This document shows positions 17,783 to 26,747 of a stretch of 64,000 nt of DNA, piece by piece. The stretch lies in contig CAMUML010000001.1 of assembly GCA_947089855.1 (NCBI GenBank), positions 124,001 through 188,000 on the forward strand. Reading direction: 5' to 3'. This stretch comes from an uncultured Eubacterium sp. GTDB taxonomy: Bacteria > Bacillota > Clostridia > Lachnospirales > Lachnospiraceae. The translations under genes and the position numbers were made by a program. The first letter of the stretch is position 1; the number at the start of each line of letters is the position of its first letter. The notes beneath the pieces were generated by a model, which saw nothing but the letters and a program-made list of their open reading frames with translations, was not told the DNA's origin and did not search any database.

Positions 17783-18010
17783 ATGGCTAAAAAACGTAAA
17801 TGTTCATTACAAGTACCATCTGATGATGGAAAACGGACTCTATATGGTACAGCAGCTCAACTTCATTACATTGCAGAAAATGGCGGATGGGATGCTTTTA
17901 TGGAAAAAACTGCATCAGATGCCGCTAAATTAGCTGTCAAACATGCTTTCAGAGAAATGGATAAGGCAAAATTTAAAGTCACATCCAATAAAAAGAGAAA
18001 ATCTTCATAG
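17783..18010 (+). CDS. Small basic hypothetical protein
   Basis: 75 residues, MAKKRKCSLQVPSDDGKRTL... with a lysine-rich tail (KKRKSS). It is likely nucleic-acid binding from charge alone. No family is recognised. A good promoter lies upstream, and AAAGGAATG lies 13 nt before the ATG. Confidence 0.65.
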   Translation: MAKKRKCSLQVPSDDGKRTLYGTAAQLHYIAENGGWDAFMEKTASDAAKLAVKHAFREMDKAKFKVTSNKKRKSS

Positions 18011-18113
18011 CCTTTTCCACCAAAATATGCTATAATATTTCATAGTCAGATTAGACAGTATGGGGATAGTCCTGGTTGCCCTTTTCGGAAACATCGGAAA
18101 GGGGGTATGTGAA

Positions 18114-18197
18114 ATGAATACGCTTGAAGTGTTGACATTGGTACTTGTGATTTTTACGGTACTTACATACCTTGACAATCACAACCAGAAGAAATAG
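18114..18197 (+). CDS. Type I (holin-like) toxin peptide
   Basis: A 27-residue peptide, MNTLEVLTLVLVIFTVLTYL followed by DNHNQKK: one transmembrane helix with a short polar, basic tail, as in the 'putative holin-like toxin' group related to TxpA/BsrG. A strong AAAGGGGG site is spaced 8 nt from the ATG. Such peptides damage the membrane unless silenced by the antisense RNA made from the opposite strand. Confidence 0.75.
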   Translation: MNTLEVLTLVLVIFTVLTYLDNHNQKK

Positions 18198-18213
18198 CAT
18201 CTTAGTTCAGACA

Positions 18214-18333
18214 GAAAAAAGCTATCCCACTATTGGCAGTAGAGGGATAGCTTGCTCTGTTGTAACATATCGTTATAGCTTTGATTAAGTTTCCGTCTGG
18301 GGTAGTCGGACAACACCATATCCGCTACCTGCT
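18214..18333 (-). ncRNA. Antisense antitoxin RNA
   Basis: The minus-strand promoter is TTGCAA (18363-18368) and TATAAT (18340-18345) with 17-nt spacing. The intrinsic terminator is AAGCTATCCC ... GGGATAGCTT followed by TTTTTT (18253 down to 18215). The predicted RNA of about 120 nt is complementary to the 3' untranslated part of the toxin mRNA, the arrangement of RatA/txpA and SR4/bsrG. Confidence 0.72.
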
Positions 18334-18423
18334 AATCTGATTATAAATGATACCTTGCTCATTTGCAAGTGTTAATTTAGGAAATGGGGATGTTTTTTGT
18401 CCCCATTTTTTCAATTATAATCG

Positions 18424-18501
18424 CTCTGTATGCGTTTTTCACATTTCCAATGTGCAACTATCCGTTTAGAAGTTCTGAAAACTTCATACAGAGGCTTTTT
18501 A
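18424..18501 (+). ncRNA. Three-way-junction RNA element
   Basis: An outer stem CTCTGTATG/CATACAGAG encloses two perfect hairpins, CACATT-tcc-AATGTG and GAAGTT-ctgaa-AACTTC, followed by GCTTTTTA. It lies between the toxin locus and a convergent small gene. It could be a terminator with internal structure or the end of an unknown RNA. Confidence 0.4.
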
Positions 18502-18538
18502 TACTCACATATAAATATTAAATTTTATATCTAAGAAT

Positions 18539-18715
18539 TCATCGCGTTGTGATTGTAAAAAGATAATTATCCTCATCATTTTTGAATAGTGAAACACTAA
18601 GTACTTCTAAATGATTATTTCTGATATATTCATTAATTTTCTCCTGAGCTGCCTTAACTTTGCTGTCTCTCAAATAGCTCCCCACATTAATTTCTACTAA
18701 TATTATTTTATCCAT
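18539..18715 (-). CDS. Small hypothetical protein
   Basis: 58 residues, MDKIILVEINVGSYLRDSKV then KAAQEKINEYIRNNHLEVLS. GGAGG stands 8 nt before the ATG. The predicted beta-alpha-beta pattern is compact. Unknown function. It is the last gene of the minus-strand packaging module. Confidence 0.6.
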   Translation of the reverse strand: MDKIILVEINVGSYLRDSKVKAAQEKINEYIRNNHLEVLSVSLFKNDEDNYLFTITTR

Positions 18716-18922
18716 TTTTCATACCTCCACTTAAAACATTCATTTTTACAATAATACTACACCCAGAACCAATTTACAACCATATATGACAAATTTCACC
18801 CAAAATATTTATACTCACATGCAGACACACTATCCCAATCCAACACCAATGCACCCATATCTAAATACAAATATCATAAACAGGGGTCATATCCTAAAAA
18901 TACAACCCCATGAATACTATTC

Positions 18923-20377
18923 TCAATCCACCTTATCATCAATCATATTTTCCAATTTATGATCCGTTTCCATATCTGCATCCACATTCTTTTTTTCCTT
19001 ACTATCTCCAGATGCATTCTGTTCTTCCTTGATTCGTTCCGCTTCGATCCGTTCCATTTCCAAGCTGGTATCTGTTGTATATGGACTCCTATCTATAATC
19101 GTCTGTTTCGACATAGCACCGCATTCATGCTGCATCTTCATGTTTTCCATGTCAGATTTATTATCAACAGGACGGTTCACATTGAATGAAACGGATATGC
19201 TGTCGAACACTTCATCTGTAATAGTAACACCTTTAATCTCTAATAACTTTCGCATATATTCCAACCGTTTAGCGAATCCCTCTTGCATACTTGCAATATA
19301 CTGTTTGCAGAAATTGTCTGTTTGCTGGTATAGCATTGTAATACTTGTCTCCGAAACGTTTGAAACATTTGACTGTCCAAGTATCGAACTTGGAACACAC
19401 GCACACGCATAGAATTGCTGAATAATATAATCCAGTTCCAGTTTGATAGAATCCCTGTCCATATCCGCAGATGCATATTTGAAATCTGATCCATCTTCAA
19501 GATTCAGCACAGTGCCTACAATATTATTTGGTATTGATGAATCTATCCTTTGACCGCTAACAACTCCAAGCGGATTCAATGACAGTGTAGTTACTGCATC
19601 ATCAAGTTTTGATAAAAGGTTCTCTATCGTATCCATCAATGGAATTAAGTCCAGAATAAACGGATCACCAAATTTATCATACCGTGACTTATCCATAGCA
19701 GAATACCAGATTGGAAGCCCAGTTAAATTAGCTTTCGTATCAACCAGCTTTTGATCCTCATATACTTCTACCCGGTCAGGGTAATATATCACATAATTAT
19801 CTTCCCTTGTTTCAGAATCTTTCCAGTATTCCACAAAACCTGTATATGTACCATGCCCGTCATAAACCGGATATGAATCCTTATTTCTTATTATTTTTGA
19901 GCGTATAACATCGTTATCATCCAGATAGACATACTCGAATGCGTCAGAATAAGTAACAAGCTCCTTTGCAACTTCCATATCCGTTTTATTATAGCTGCCC
20001 TTTTTGTACACCTTATTCAGAAAAGACACAAGCTCCTTGTCACCTGTCAGCGATACCGGATTGGAGCAGATATACCCTGTATGGAACCTTATAATGCTTC
20101 TAAGCGTCTGCAATATGATCTTTGCCGTTTCAAATGTCTTCCCTTTAAATTCAAAATTAGGGCGTGCAAGTATCGCATGCCCCCTCCGCAAATATTCGTC
20201 TATGCTGCTGATTCTGGAAATCCTGTCAACATGCTTGTTCTTCTTAATTTCTGATTCAAACCAGTAACCGTTATCTCCCATTATCCTGCCCTCCACCTTC
20301 TTTCTGCCTGGACTTTTAAACAACCCTTTTATATGACCCCCAAATTTCAATATGGGGTTATATTTTTCTTTCTTCAT
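18923..20377 (-). CDS. Phage portal protein (SPP1 gp6-like)
   Basis: 484 residues. The middle part (IIRNKDSYPVYDGHGTYTGF, DPFILDLIPLMDTIENLLSK, LNPLGVVSGQ, YACACVPSSILGQ) is the crown/stem region of SPP1 gp6-type portals, the ring at the capsid vertex through which DNA is pumped. A polar tail of about 50 residues follows. ATG 20377 after GGAAGGACGGGCA is chosen; the in-frame extension to 20509 overlaps another gene and lacks a ribosome site. Confidence 0.85.
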   Translation of the reverse strand: MKKEKYNPILKFGGHIKGLFKSPGRKKVEGRIMGDNGYWFESEIKKNKHVDRISRISSIDEYLRRGHAILARPNFEFKGKTFETAKIILQTLRSIIRFHTGYICSNPVSLTGDKELVSFLNKVYKKGSYNKTDMEVAKELVTYSDAFEYVYLDDNDVIRSKIIRNKDSYPVYDGHGTYTGFVEYWKDSETREDNYVIYYPDRVEVYEDQKLVDTKANLTGLPIWYSAMDKSRYDKFGDPFILDLIPLMDTIENLLSKLDDAVTTLSLNPLGVVSGQRIDSSIPNNIVGTVLNLEDGSDFKYASADMDRDSIKLELDYIIQQFYACACVPSSILGQSNVSNVSETSITMLYQQTDNFCKQYIASMQEGFAKRLEYMRKLLEIKGVTITDEVFDSISVSFNVNRPVDNKSDMENMKMQHECGAMSKQTIIDRSPYTTDTSLEMERIEAERIKEEQNASGDSKEKKNVDADMETDHKLENMIDDKVD

Positions 20378-20621
20378 TGCCCGTCCTTCCATGCCAGATG
20401 CACTTAACCAGGCGCACCCCATCCGGCAGCTTCTTTTTCTCCACAATGGCTTCCACTGCCTTATCTTCCAGACGGTTCCTTGTTCCATATGGCATAGTTT
20501 CATTATCATAATCGAAAATATATTCCTTTACTGCATCCGCCATATAGAACACACTCCCGCCATTGTTAATATAATCCGTCAAAGCTGCATCCAGGATGCT
20601 TTTATATTCTGCATATTCCAT
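20358..20621 (-). CDS. Small hypothetical protein between terminase and portal
   Basis: 87 residues, MEYAEYKSILDAALTDYINN...VKCIWHGRTGNEERKI. It overlaps the portal start by 20 nt, so translation is coupled. No known family. Position suggests a packaging accessory. Confidence 0.6.
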   Translation of the reverse strand: MEYAEYKSILDAALTDYINNGGSVFYMADAVKEYIFDYDNETMPYGTRNRLEDKAVEAIVEKKKLPDGVRLVKCIWHGRTGNEERKI

Positions 20622-20676
20622 ATTTATTTCTATAATTTCCTTTCAAAAAATGGCCATGTATGCGTTTTTCAGCACA

Positions 20677-22236
20677 TTAAATGTAATATATGCCGCTTGC
20701 CATCCCTTCCAACGCCATACAGAACGCCAATACCCTGTCGTCTTTTGCACCTGCTACCGCCTGAACCTTTCCATTATTATCAACCTGGAATGATTTCATT
20801 TCATTAAGCAATCCTTTTGAGTTTATGCATACTTCCCCTTTTTCAAACATTTCAACAAACCTGTTTATTATAATAGGCCTAGATTTAGCACTTGTTTCAA
20901 ATCCAGGCTTCTTCCTCATTTTGCCCTTTGCATCATAAGAACGGTACTTATAAAGGTTAATGTACCTGTTATTGGAATCATATAACTTATCTACCACCGT
21001 ATGCCCAGCGGACAATTTCTCTATTACAAGCAGACACGTATTATAATATTTTCCAATTTCCCTTACCAGTTCAGCAAAAGCATAGGGCTTGATTTTGTTA
21101 CTGGCAAATTCCATACACTGGAACCCGTCTTCATCCACAATCGTAATGACGCTGTTGTCTGATCCAATGCCTTCCCCCGTGTCAACGCCTCCAAAATATT
21201 TCTTTCCAGCTTTCGGATATTTCCATATTGTAATGCTGCCCTTCCATTTCCTAAAAATAGGGGGTAATTTGTTAGGTAATTCAAGTTTTGGTGTTTCATC
21301 GACATAATTAAGACGTGACTGTACAGGCTGCAAGTCAAAGATATTATTTCCAGACACAATGAAACTTTCCATTGCGTTAGACGGGTATTCCTGGCGGAAT
21401 TTATCTAACCCGATATTTGCTATTTTCATCCTCCGCCACATCAGTTTCAATAATGCAAGCGGGTTCTTTCCACCATTCATTTTGCGGTACAATACAAGTT
21501 CCTCCTGATCCAGATCATCAGGTGTAAGATAACGCCCATTCCTGTTTTTGTAAATTTCTGAATCTTCCTGATAGGCTTTCAAAAATAAGTGTTTATCATC
21601 TAGCCATGAAAAGAAAAACGGCTTGTACTGTGACTCATGGTTAACTGCTTTCATCCATAATTCAAACCACATATTCATGCCCCGTGAAGTGGATTCAAGT
21701 ACCATCTGCCCATCCGGGCGCAATGCGGCTTCAATAGCAACTAACTGGTTCTTCAGCTTTTCATCGTCCATAAAAGCAACTTCTGTCAGATGGACATACC
21801 TTAATGTACTTCCCCTTGCAGCATCTTTTGAACCACATACACAGCAAATAACCCTGCTCCTGTTTTCAAGTATCAGTTCTTTCCTGTTATTGGCAACATC
21901 CTTTATTTTTACCACTGGATTCAAGTCGTCATACATCGCTTTCAGTTTCTTAAAAACAATATCCACCGTGTCAAGCGAGTAGCTCATAATCATACATACT
22001 GTATCAGGCTCTGTGTGTGTTAAATACAAACTATACGTAAGCGCAAAACTCGTAACCCCAAGCTGCCTTGATTTTGCCACGAGGTTAAACTTTCCAAAAT
22101 TCTTTGACAATAATTTCTGGTGGTATGTAGGCTCAAACGGCACTTTCCGTCCCTCTTTATCCACAATCACACAGAAATATTTTATCCATAAAAGAGGGTC
22201 ACGGACTATGCGTTTTAGCTTTTCTTCCTGTGTCAT
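20677..22236 (-). CDS. terL: Phage terminase large subunit
   Basis: A 519-residue DNA-packaging motor. The ATPase part has the terminase-type Walker A (VAKSRQLGVTSF), Walker B (YVHLTEVAFMDD) and coupling motif LESTSRGMN. The RuvC-like nuclease part carries acidic residues in GGVDTGEGIGSDNS, VIEKLSAGHTVVD and AKDDRVLAF. All look intact, so packaging of the element's own DNA is plausible. Confidence 0.9.
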   Translation of the reverse strand: MTQEEKLKRIVRDPLLWIKYFCVIVDKEGRKVPFEPTYHQKLLSKNFGKFNLVAKSRQLGVTSFALTYSLYLTHTEPDTVCMIMSYSLDTVDIVFKKLKAMYDDLNPVVKIKDVANNRKELILENRSRVICCVCGSKDAARGSTLRYVHLTEVAFMDDEKLKNQLVAIEAALRPDGQMVLESTSRGMNMWFELWMKAVNHESQYKPFFFSWLDDKHLFLKAYQEDSEIYKNRNGRYLTPDDLDQEELVLYRKMNGGKNPLALLKLMWRRMKIANIGLDKFRQEYPSNAMESFIVSGNNIFDLQPVQSRLNYVDETPKLELPNKLPPIFRKWKGSITIWKYPKAGKKYFGGVDTGEGIGSDNSVITIVDEDGFQCMEFASNKIKPYAFAELVREIGKYYNTCLLVIEKLSAGHTVVDKLYDSNNRYINLYKYRSYDAKGKMRKKPGFETSAKSRPIIINRFVEMFEKGEVCINSKGLLNEMKSFQVDNNGKVQAVAGAKDDRVLAFCMALEGMASGIYYI

Positions 22237-22346
22237 TTCTCACCGCTTTCTTATAACAAAAACTGCACAACAGGAATACCCCCGTCATGCAGCATATATT
22301 GATAACCCTGTATGTTTGGTATATAACAGCTCACTAATATAGCAAT

Positions 22347-22874
22347 TTATTCTTCATAGGTATATCCGTAATTTTCTTCATCATTTTCCAGATCGCCGTC
22401 TGGTATCCTGTTTAATAACCTTGCCAGCCCGTTTTCCTTGTCTTCTTTGAAAAACTTCTCTGAAAATTCCTGCCATGCCTTGAATGCCTGTACATCCCCG
22501 TCCACGGCCTTTTTATAGTATGTATTTTATAATTCAATTATTTTCTTCTGGTGCAGGCGTTTTAAGAGCCACTTTATAGCTGCCTGGCAGCCCTGTTCCA
22601 TAATATACCTTTTGCACACATCTTCTGTAACTGTATCTGAAAAACACTTATAGCGGCTTTTCAAATCCTCAAAATCCTTTACGGGCGTTTTGTCAGCTTC
22701 TTTCAGGTATTCAGGGCAGTACAGGTACATGATGTAGTATGCCTTCATATCCGTCCCCGTTATTTCCTTCAGTGTGGCGTATATGGATTTCTCTTTGCTG
22801 ACCGATTTCCCCCATACGCCGTTATTGCTTGATTTTTCGTTTGAACCTTTTGGTTTCCTCCCCAAATGTACCAC
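22347..22874 (-). pseudogene. Small-terminase-like gene interrupted by an in-frame TAA
   Basis: The first 115 codons (MVHLGRKPKGSNEKSS ... LHQKKIIEL) end at a TAA at 22527-22529. The same frame then continues open for 59 codons (NTYYKKAVDGDVQAFKAWQE ... GYTYEE) to a second TAA at 22347. The downstream part has no start codon of its own and keeps a coding-like, helical, charged sequence, so both parts very likely made one 175-codon protein. Its position directly before terL suggests the small terminase subunit, but no diagnostic motif is visible. Nonsense mutation and readthrough are both possible. Confidence 0.7.
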
Positions 22875-22913
22875 CCCTAAAAATTTGTTATTAATTAATA
22901 CAGCAGCCCCCTC

Positions 22914-23186
22914 TTACCTTTCTTGTTTACGCCCTGGCGGATATTCAACAACTAGGCAGTTGGTGCAGTACTGCTTCCCTGTTTCCTTGTTTGTATTCAG
23001 TATGAAATCCACAACCATGCCACGCTCTGGCACATCATCTACAAACTGTGACATATGGAAGAAATAATCCTCCCCATCATGGTCACCCTCAATAAACCCA
23101 TACCCTTTGTTACGGTTGAAGCTTTTGACCTTCCCCATATAGTGCGGCTTTGGCTTCCATGCCTTCTTCTTCCCCTGTCCATCCAT
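22914..23186 (-). CDS. Cold-shock-domain protein
   Basis: 90 residues with one CSD: RNP1 NKGYGFIEG, RNP2 DYFFHMSQF, preceded by a basic, tryptophan-containing extension (KKKAWKPKPHY). It binds single-stranded RNA or DNA. Finding it inside a packaging module is uncommon; it may act as RNA chaperone or antiterminator for element transcripts. Confidence 0.85.
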   Translation of the reverse strand: MDGQGKKKAWKPKPHYMGKVKSFNRNKGYGFIEGDHDGEDYFFHMSQFVDDVPERGMVVDFILNTNKETGKQYCTNCLVVEYPPGRKQER

Positions 23187-23260
23187 AATAAATATTTATC
23201 CTTTCAAGTTTTTATCAATAAAATTCAAGTTTCAATGTATGCTGTCCATTTACCATATTT

Positions 23261-24061
23261 TCAGCTTGCAATGCTATACATTTCTTCCACTAGTGATTTC
23301 ACATCATTTTCATATAATTTCGCTGCAATCTCATATAGTTCTGGCACTTTGTTCATAACCCTGTCTATATAATCCAGTTTGCTTTTGCATTTGGGTTTAT
23401 TGTTTTCATTGTATGTACTGAATCTATACTGTAAATTGATATGATATTTATTTTCAAATTCCCTGTACAAAACAGACCATCTTTCACGGTAATTTGCATG
23501 GTTATATCTCACAACCCTGTTAAGAACCTGCCTCTTTTGAGCAAGGGTAATATCATCTACAAGCCCGATAATTACATTATCTTTATGTTCGATTTCTTTC
23601 TTCTGATTTTCAATAATTGTATTTTGCTTTCTAACAGTGGACAAAGTGGTTTTGAACATTTGTTTTGTAGATTCATCTGCATGTCGCAAATAAGTATCTA
23701 TAAACAAATCATCATCATTAACATAGCCTCCTGTTTTACGAATTGTCGGCAGCACTTCATCAGCAATCCAGTCTGTAAAAACTTCAGCATTTGGTTTATG
23801 GCTTTTAAAAACAAGTTTGTAAACACCGCTCTCAGTTAGAAAATTTTCGCCTGCATTATTTAATTTTCGGATGTTACTTTCTTTCACATCCGAATTCTTC
23901 AGTTTAACAGCCTGTTTCCCGGACATGTTAGCTATAGCTTTTCTTACAGCACCGTCAGTGAGTTCCAGACACTTTCCTACATGCTTCGGATTGAATAACA
24001 CCTGTCCGTTCAGTTCAAAAACTTCTACCTCATGCCCCTCAAAAATCATTAAATTATCCAA
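23261..24061 (-). CDS. BRO-N / antirepressor family protein
   Basis: 266 residues. An N-terminal BRO-N domain (VFELNGQVLFNPKHVGKCLE, FLTESGVYKLVFKSHKP, FTDWIADEVLPTIRKTGGY), a coiled coil, and a C-terminal ORF6C-like domain (LNRVVRYNHANYRERWSVLY). Such phage proteins bind DNA or the repressor and help switch to lytic growth. Confidence 0.85.
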   Translation of the reverse strand: MDNLMIFEGHEVEVFELNGQVLFNPKHVGKCLELTDGAVRKAIANMSGKQAVKLKNSDVKESNIRKLNNAGENFLTESGVYKLVFKSHKPNAEVFTDWIADEVLPTIRKTGGYVNDDDLFIDTYLRHADESTKQMFKTTLSTVRKQNTIIENQKKEIEHKDNVIIGLVDDITLAQKRQVLNRVVRYNHANYRERWSVLYREFENKYHINLQYRFSTYNENNKPKCKSKLDYIDRVMNKVPELYEIAAKLYENDVKSLVEEMYSIAS

Positions 24062-24112
24062 TAACTGTTCTCCTTTAAATTAGTATTTTCACGGTTTTAT
24101 ATCGTCCTACCC

Positions 24113-24445
24113 CTAAGACTTCTTCCCGGGGTCATTCTTTGACGGCCTTCCAGGCTTTTTTGCCCCCTGTTTCCCTTTCGGTTCCTTTTCTTTCGTCCGA
24201 TCCAGCATTGCCATTCCTTCTGCCTTTTCTTTTTCCTTGTCAGCTTCAAATGTCCCGTATGCCTTTGCCTGTGATGCGGCATTGATACCTTTAATAATTT
24301 CATCATGGTTATGCTTCGTAACCCTGACCACACCGCGCTCAACCTGTCCAATTAATTCATGGCAGACATTGCAGTACCTTGCTACATCCCGCAGTGACAA
24401 TTCCCTTTCCAGCCTGTAGTCTTTCAGATCAAATCTTGATAACAT
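24113..24445 (-). CDS. XRE-type regulator with AT-hook-like tail
   Basis: 110 residues. The HTH lies in YRLERELSLRDVARYCNVCH followed by IGQVERGVVRVTKHNHDEII; the basic tail includes KKPGRPSKND, an AT-hook-like GRP core. It sits between the capsid and the BRO-N gene, so it may control the structural module. The start at 24445 follows AAGGGA at 10 nt. Confidence 0.65.
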   Translation of the reverse strand: MLSRFDLKDYRLERELSLRDVARYCNVCHELIGQVERGVVRVTKHNHDEIIKGINAASQAKAYGTFEADKEKEKAEGMAMLDRTKEKEPKGKQGAKKPGRPSKNDPGKKS

Positions 24446-24562
24446 GCACCCATAATCCCTTCCATAAAAATTATTTCCGTAAAAGGACGGGATGCAGCAT
24501 AAAACATCATATTGCATCCCATATATAGAATTAAACTGGCCATGAAAACCAGTGCGAAATGG

Positions 24563-25405
24563 CTAGGCAATCGTTTTACGGATAATAGCACATCCCTTTG
24601 TATCCATCAGCTTTACAGCATAAAGATCGCTTGCAATAAGGTCTGTCGCTAACAGCTTGCCCTCGCGCTCCTCTTCAATTGTAACTTCCTTCTGCCAGAT
24701 TACACCAAGCGCATTCTTTTTAACTATATACGTCTTGCATTCTAACAGGTTTGTATCATATGTATTATTGTCACAGATAATTACAGGAACCACGCCAAGC
24801 CAGTACCCGATAACTCCATTTTCAATAACGCCGTTCCCGTCTTTTGCATATGTCCTGGAAATGGAAGTAAATTCATCCATTGCAGTAAACACTTTCCTCA
24901 AGCGGTGGTTGATCAGTATGCCAGCGAAACTTGCTGAATCAACGTCGTCGCCAAAACAGTCGAAGGCTTCCTCAATAGCCGTAATATCAAGTGACGGGGA
25001 CGCGACCCTATACACAGCATTATCATCCATTTCTTTGATCAGGCTTGAATCTACATCTTTCGCCATCGTCTGGGCGAGTTGTTCAGCCATACGGTCTTTC
25101 ATGGCTCCTTTCACCTGAACAGAGTCTATATCGTAAATTCTGACAGACTTACCCACCTGTTTGATCTTCGCTACAGAATCGCTCATGTTAACTTCTTCCG
25201 GCACAAGCGGCGTCCCTTTTACAACATCCGCTGCATCTGAAATGCGGTCAAATGTTGGGAAATGGATTGTATCGCCACATGTACGAATATCTTCTGCCGA
25301 TAAATCCGTCATATCTGTTGCCAGCTTTCCAACACGCAATGCAATGTCCATTTTCGCATTGACGGCTTCGCTAAATAATTCTGCTATAACTAAAGTATTT
25401 GCCAT
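24563..25405 (-). CDS. Major capsid protein (HK97/N4 gp56-like)
   Basis: 280 residues beginning MANTLVIAELFSEAVNAKMD. The pattern of an N-terminal helix, GDTIHFPTFD, and the C-terminal part (GYWLGVVPVIICDNN ... DLIASDLYAVKLMDTKGCAI) is that of short HK97-fold capsid proteins. It directly follows a scaffold-like gene, the usual order. Subunits should build an icosahedral head. Confidence 0.82.
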   Translation of the reverse strand: MANTLVIAELFSEAVNAKMDIALRVGKLATDMTDLSAEDIRTCGDTIHFPTFDRISDAADVVKGTPLVPEEVNMSDSVAKIKQVGKSVRIYDIDSVQVKGAMKDRMAEQLAQTMAKDVDSSLIKEMDDNAVYRVASPSLDITAIEEAFDCFGDDVDSASFAGILINHRLRKVFTAMDEFTSISRTYAKDGNGVIENGVIGYWLGVVPVIICDNNTYDTNLLECKTYIVKKNALGVIWQKEVTIEEEREGKLLATDLIASDLYAVKLMDTKGCAIIRKTIA

Positions 25406-25486
25406 AAATTTTTACCTACTTTCTTAAAATTTTTCAATATAAAAGCCTGATCCATGTCCAGAACCAAGCTGTCTTGTAACTATGTT

Positions 25487-26083
25487 TTATTTTCTTCCCC
25501 TTAATCTCTTATATGCTTCTGGATGCCGCTCTGCGTACTCAGCCTTCTTTGAATAAGGCCACTTCGAAAACTCTTCAGGTGTAACTTTATCGTCTGAACT
25601 ATGATCTACGGGCTTATACCCGTTTTCCTTCATCCGCTCTTTTAAAATTCCATCCACAAGAGAAGACAGCGCATCTATATCAGCATCATCTTTTAAATAA
25701 TCAGCCAGCCCCTTATCAAGCCCATTGGCTGATAATTTTTCCTGAACCGCAATTTTTCTTTCCCTGTCAGCAATATCCTTTTCCGATGCTTCCAATGCTG
25801 CAATCCGTTTTTCCAGTTCAAGCTCTGCTTCGCTTTTTTCAACAGGTGATAACTTTTTAATCTGTGTTTCCAAATCTCCAATCTGTTTGGAATACTTTTT
25901 ATGTAGTTCATCCTCTGCTTTCTGAATTTTCTTTGTAACTTCATCTTCTGTATATGTTACAGGCGTTTTATTATCATCTTCTTTGCCTTTTTCAGATCCA
26001 GTTTTCTTTTTATCTTCTGGTGGCGTTTTTGTATCTTTGACTGAATCAAGTTTTTCATTGTTTTTAACTGTATTCTCTTCCAT
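25487..26083 (-). CDS. Capsid scaffolding protein
   Basis: 198 residues, highly charged, mainly coiled coil (about 60-130), with a short basic C-terminus (KRLRGRK) that often contacts the capsid shell. It looks like the phage minor structural GP20/DUF4355 type. Located immediately before the capsid gene. Confidence 0.75.
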   Translation of the reverse strand: MEENTVKNNEKLDSVKDTKTPPEDKKKTGSEKGKEDDNKTPVTYTEDEVTKKIQKAEDELHKKYSKQIGDLETQIKKLSPVEKSEAELELEKRIAALEASEKDIADRERKIAVQEKLSANGLDKGLADYLKDDADIDALSSLVDGILKERMKENGYKPVDHSSDDKVTPEEFSKWPYSKKAEYAERHPEAYKRLRGRK

Positions 26084-26389
26084 ATATTATTGTTCCTTTC
26101 AGCATTCCTATAAATTATTATTTCTTTTTTATATATAACCCGCTGTTTTACAGCAGAAAACACCCATATTTTCCGGTTATTCTTTCAATGTTTAGGAGGA
26201 TATAGGAAAACCGGGAAAAGACTATTTGACATTATTATTGTAAATTTAATAATGTTTCTGGACAACCGCATGGTTTTCATAATTCTATGGTTACCGGTAC
26301 GGTATAAATATATTGGTAAAGAATTAAATATATATATCAATACTTCTGCATATGTTTTTCACACATGCTTCCATATGGATACCATAATT

Positions 26390-26578
26390 TTAATAACCTT
26401 TCGACAAAAGATAAGCATCCAGGGATTCTCTGTCTAACATGCCTAAGTCACATTTACTGTTTTTGTACCGTGATAATAAGCCTTCATTAATTTTGGTTTG
26501 CTTTGATATGTGTTTCTGATTCACACCTTCTATGTGAATAAAATTAACTAATCTGTTCCTCAAAAATTCCTGTGACAT
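26390..26578 (-). CDS. Small HTH protein
   Basis: 62 residues: VNFIHIEGVNQKHISKQTKI followed by NEGLLSRYKNSKCDLGMLD, a minimal Cro-like HTH. It may regulate the capsid module just downstream. The interval 26084-26389 contains only AT-rich sequence and a small hairpin. Confidence 0.65.
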   Translation of the reverse strand: MSQEFLRNRLVNFIHIEGVNQKHISKQTKINEGLLSRYKNSKCDLGMLDRESLDAYLLSKGY

Positions 26579-26747
26579 ATTATCCTCACTTTCTCTTTAT
26601 AGAATATTCACAAGAAAATATACGAATTTTATGCATAATTACTATATTAATTATTATTTCATTATGTTATTATTAGAATTTATATATACCATACCATGTA
26701 ATATCTAAAAAAATAAGAATCGCAAAAAACATTGTTTTACTTGTCTT

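Larger units (their letters stand above)
18031..18412 (+). ncRNA. Type I toxin mRNA with structured leader and 3' region
   Basis: An extended -10 promoter TGCTATAAT (18028-18036) precedes a leader of the holin-like-toxin type. The transcript should end at AAATGGGG ... CCCCATTT with a T run (18382-18412). It completely overlaps the antisense RNA at 18214-18333. Confidence 0.65.

Noticed and set aside
18427-20671. Identical 15-mer TGTATGCGTTTTTCA at 18427 and 20657, considered as a promoter for the element's polymerase
   Set aside because: About two or more 15-mer matches are expected by chance in an AT-rich 64-kb window, and the two sites have no common position relative to genes.
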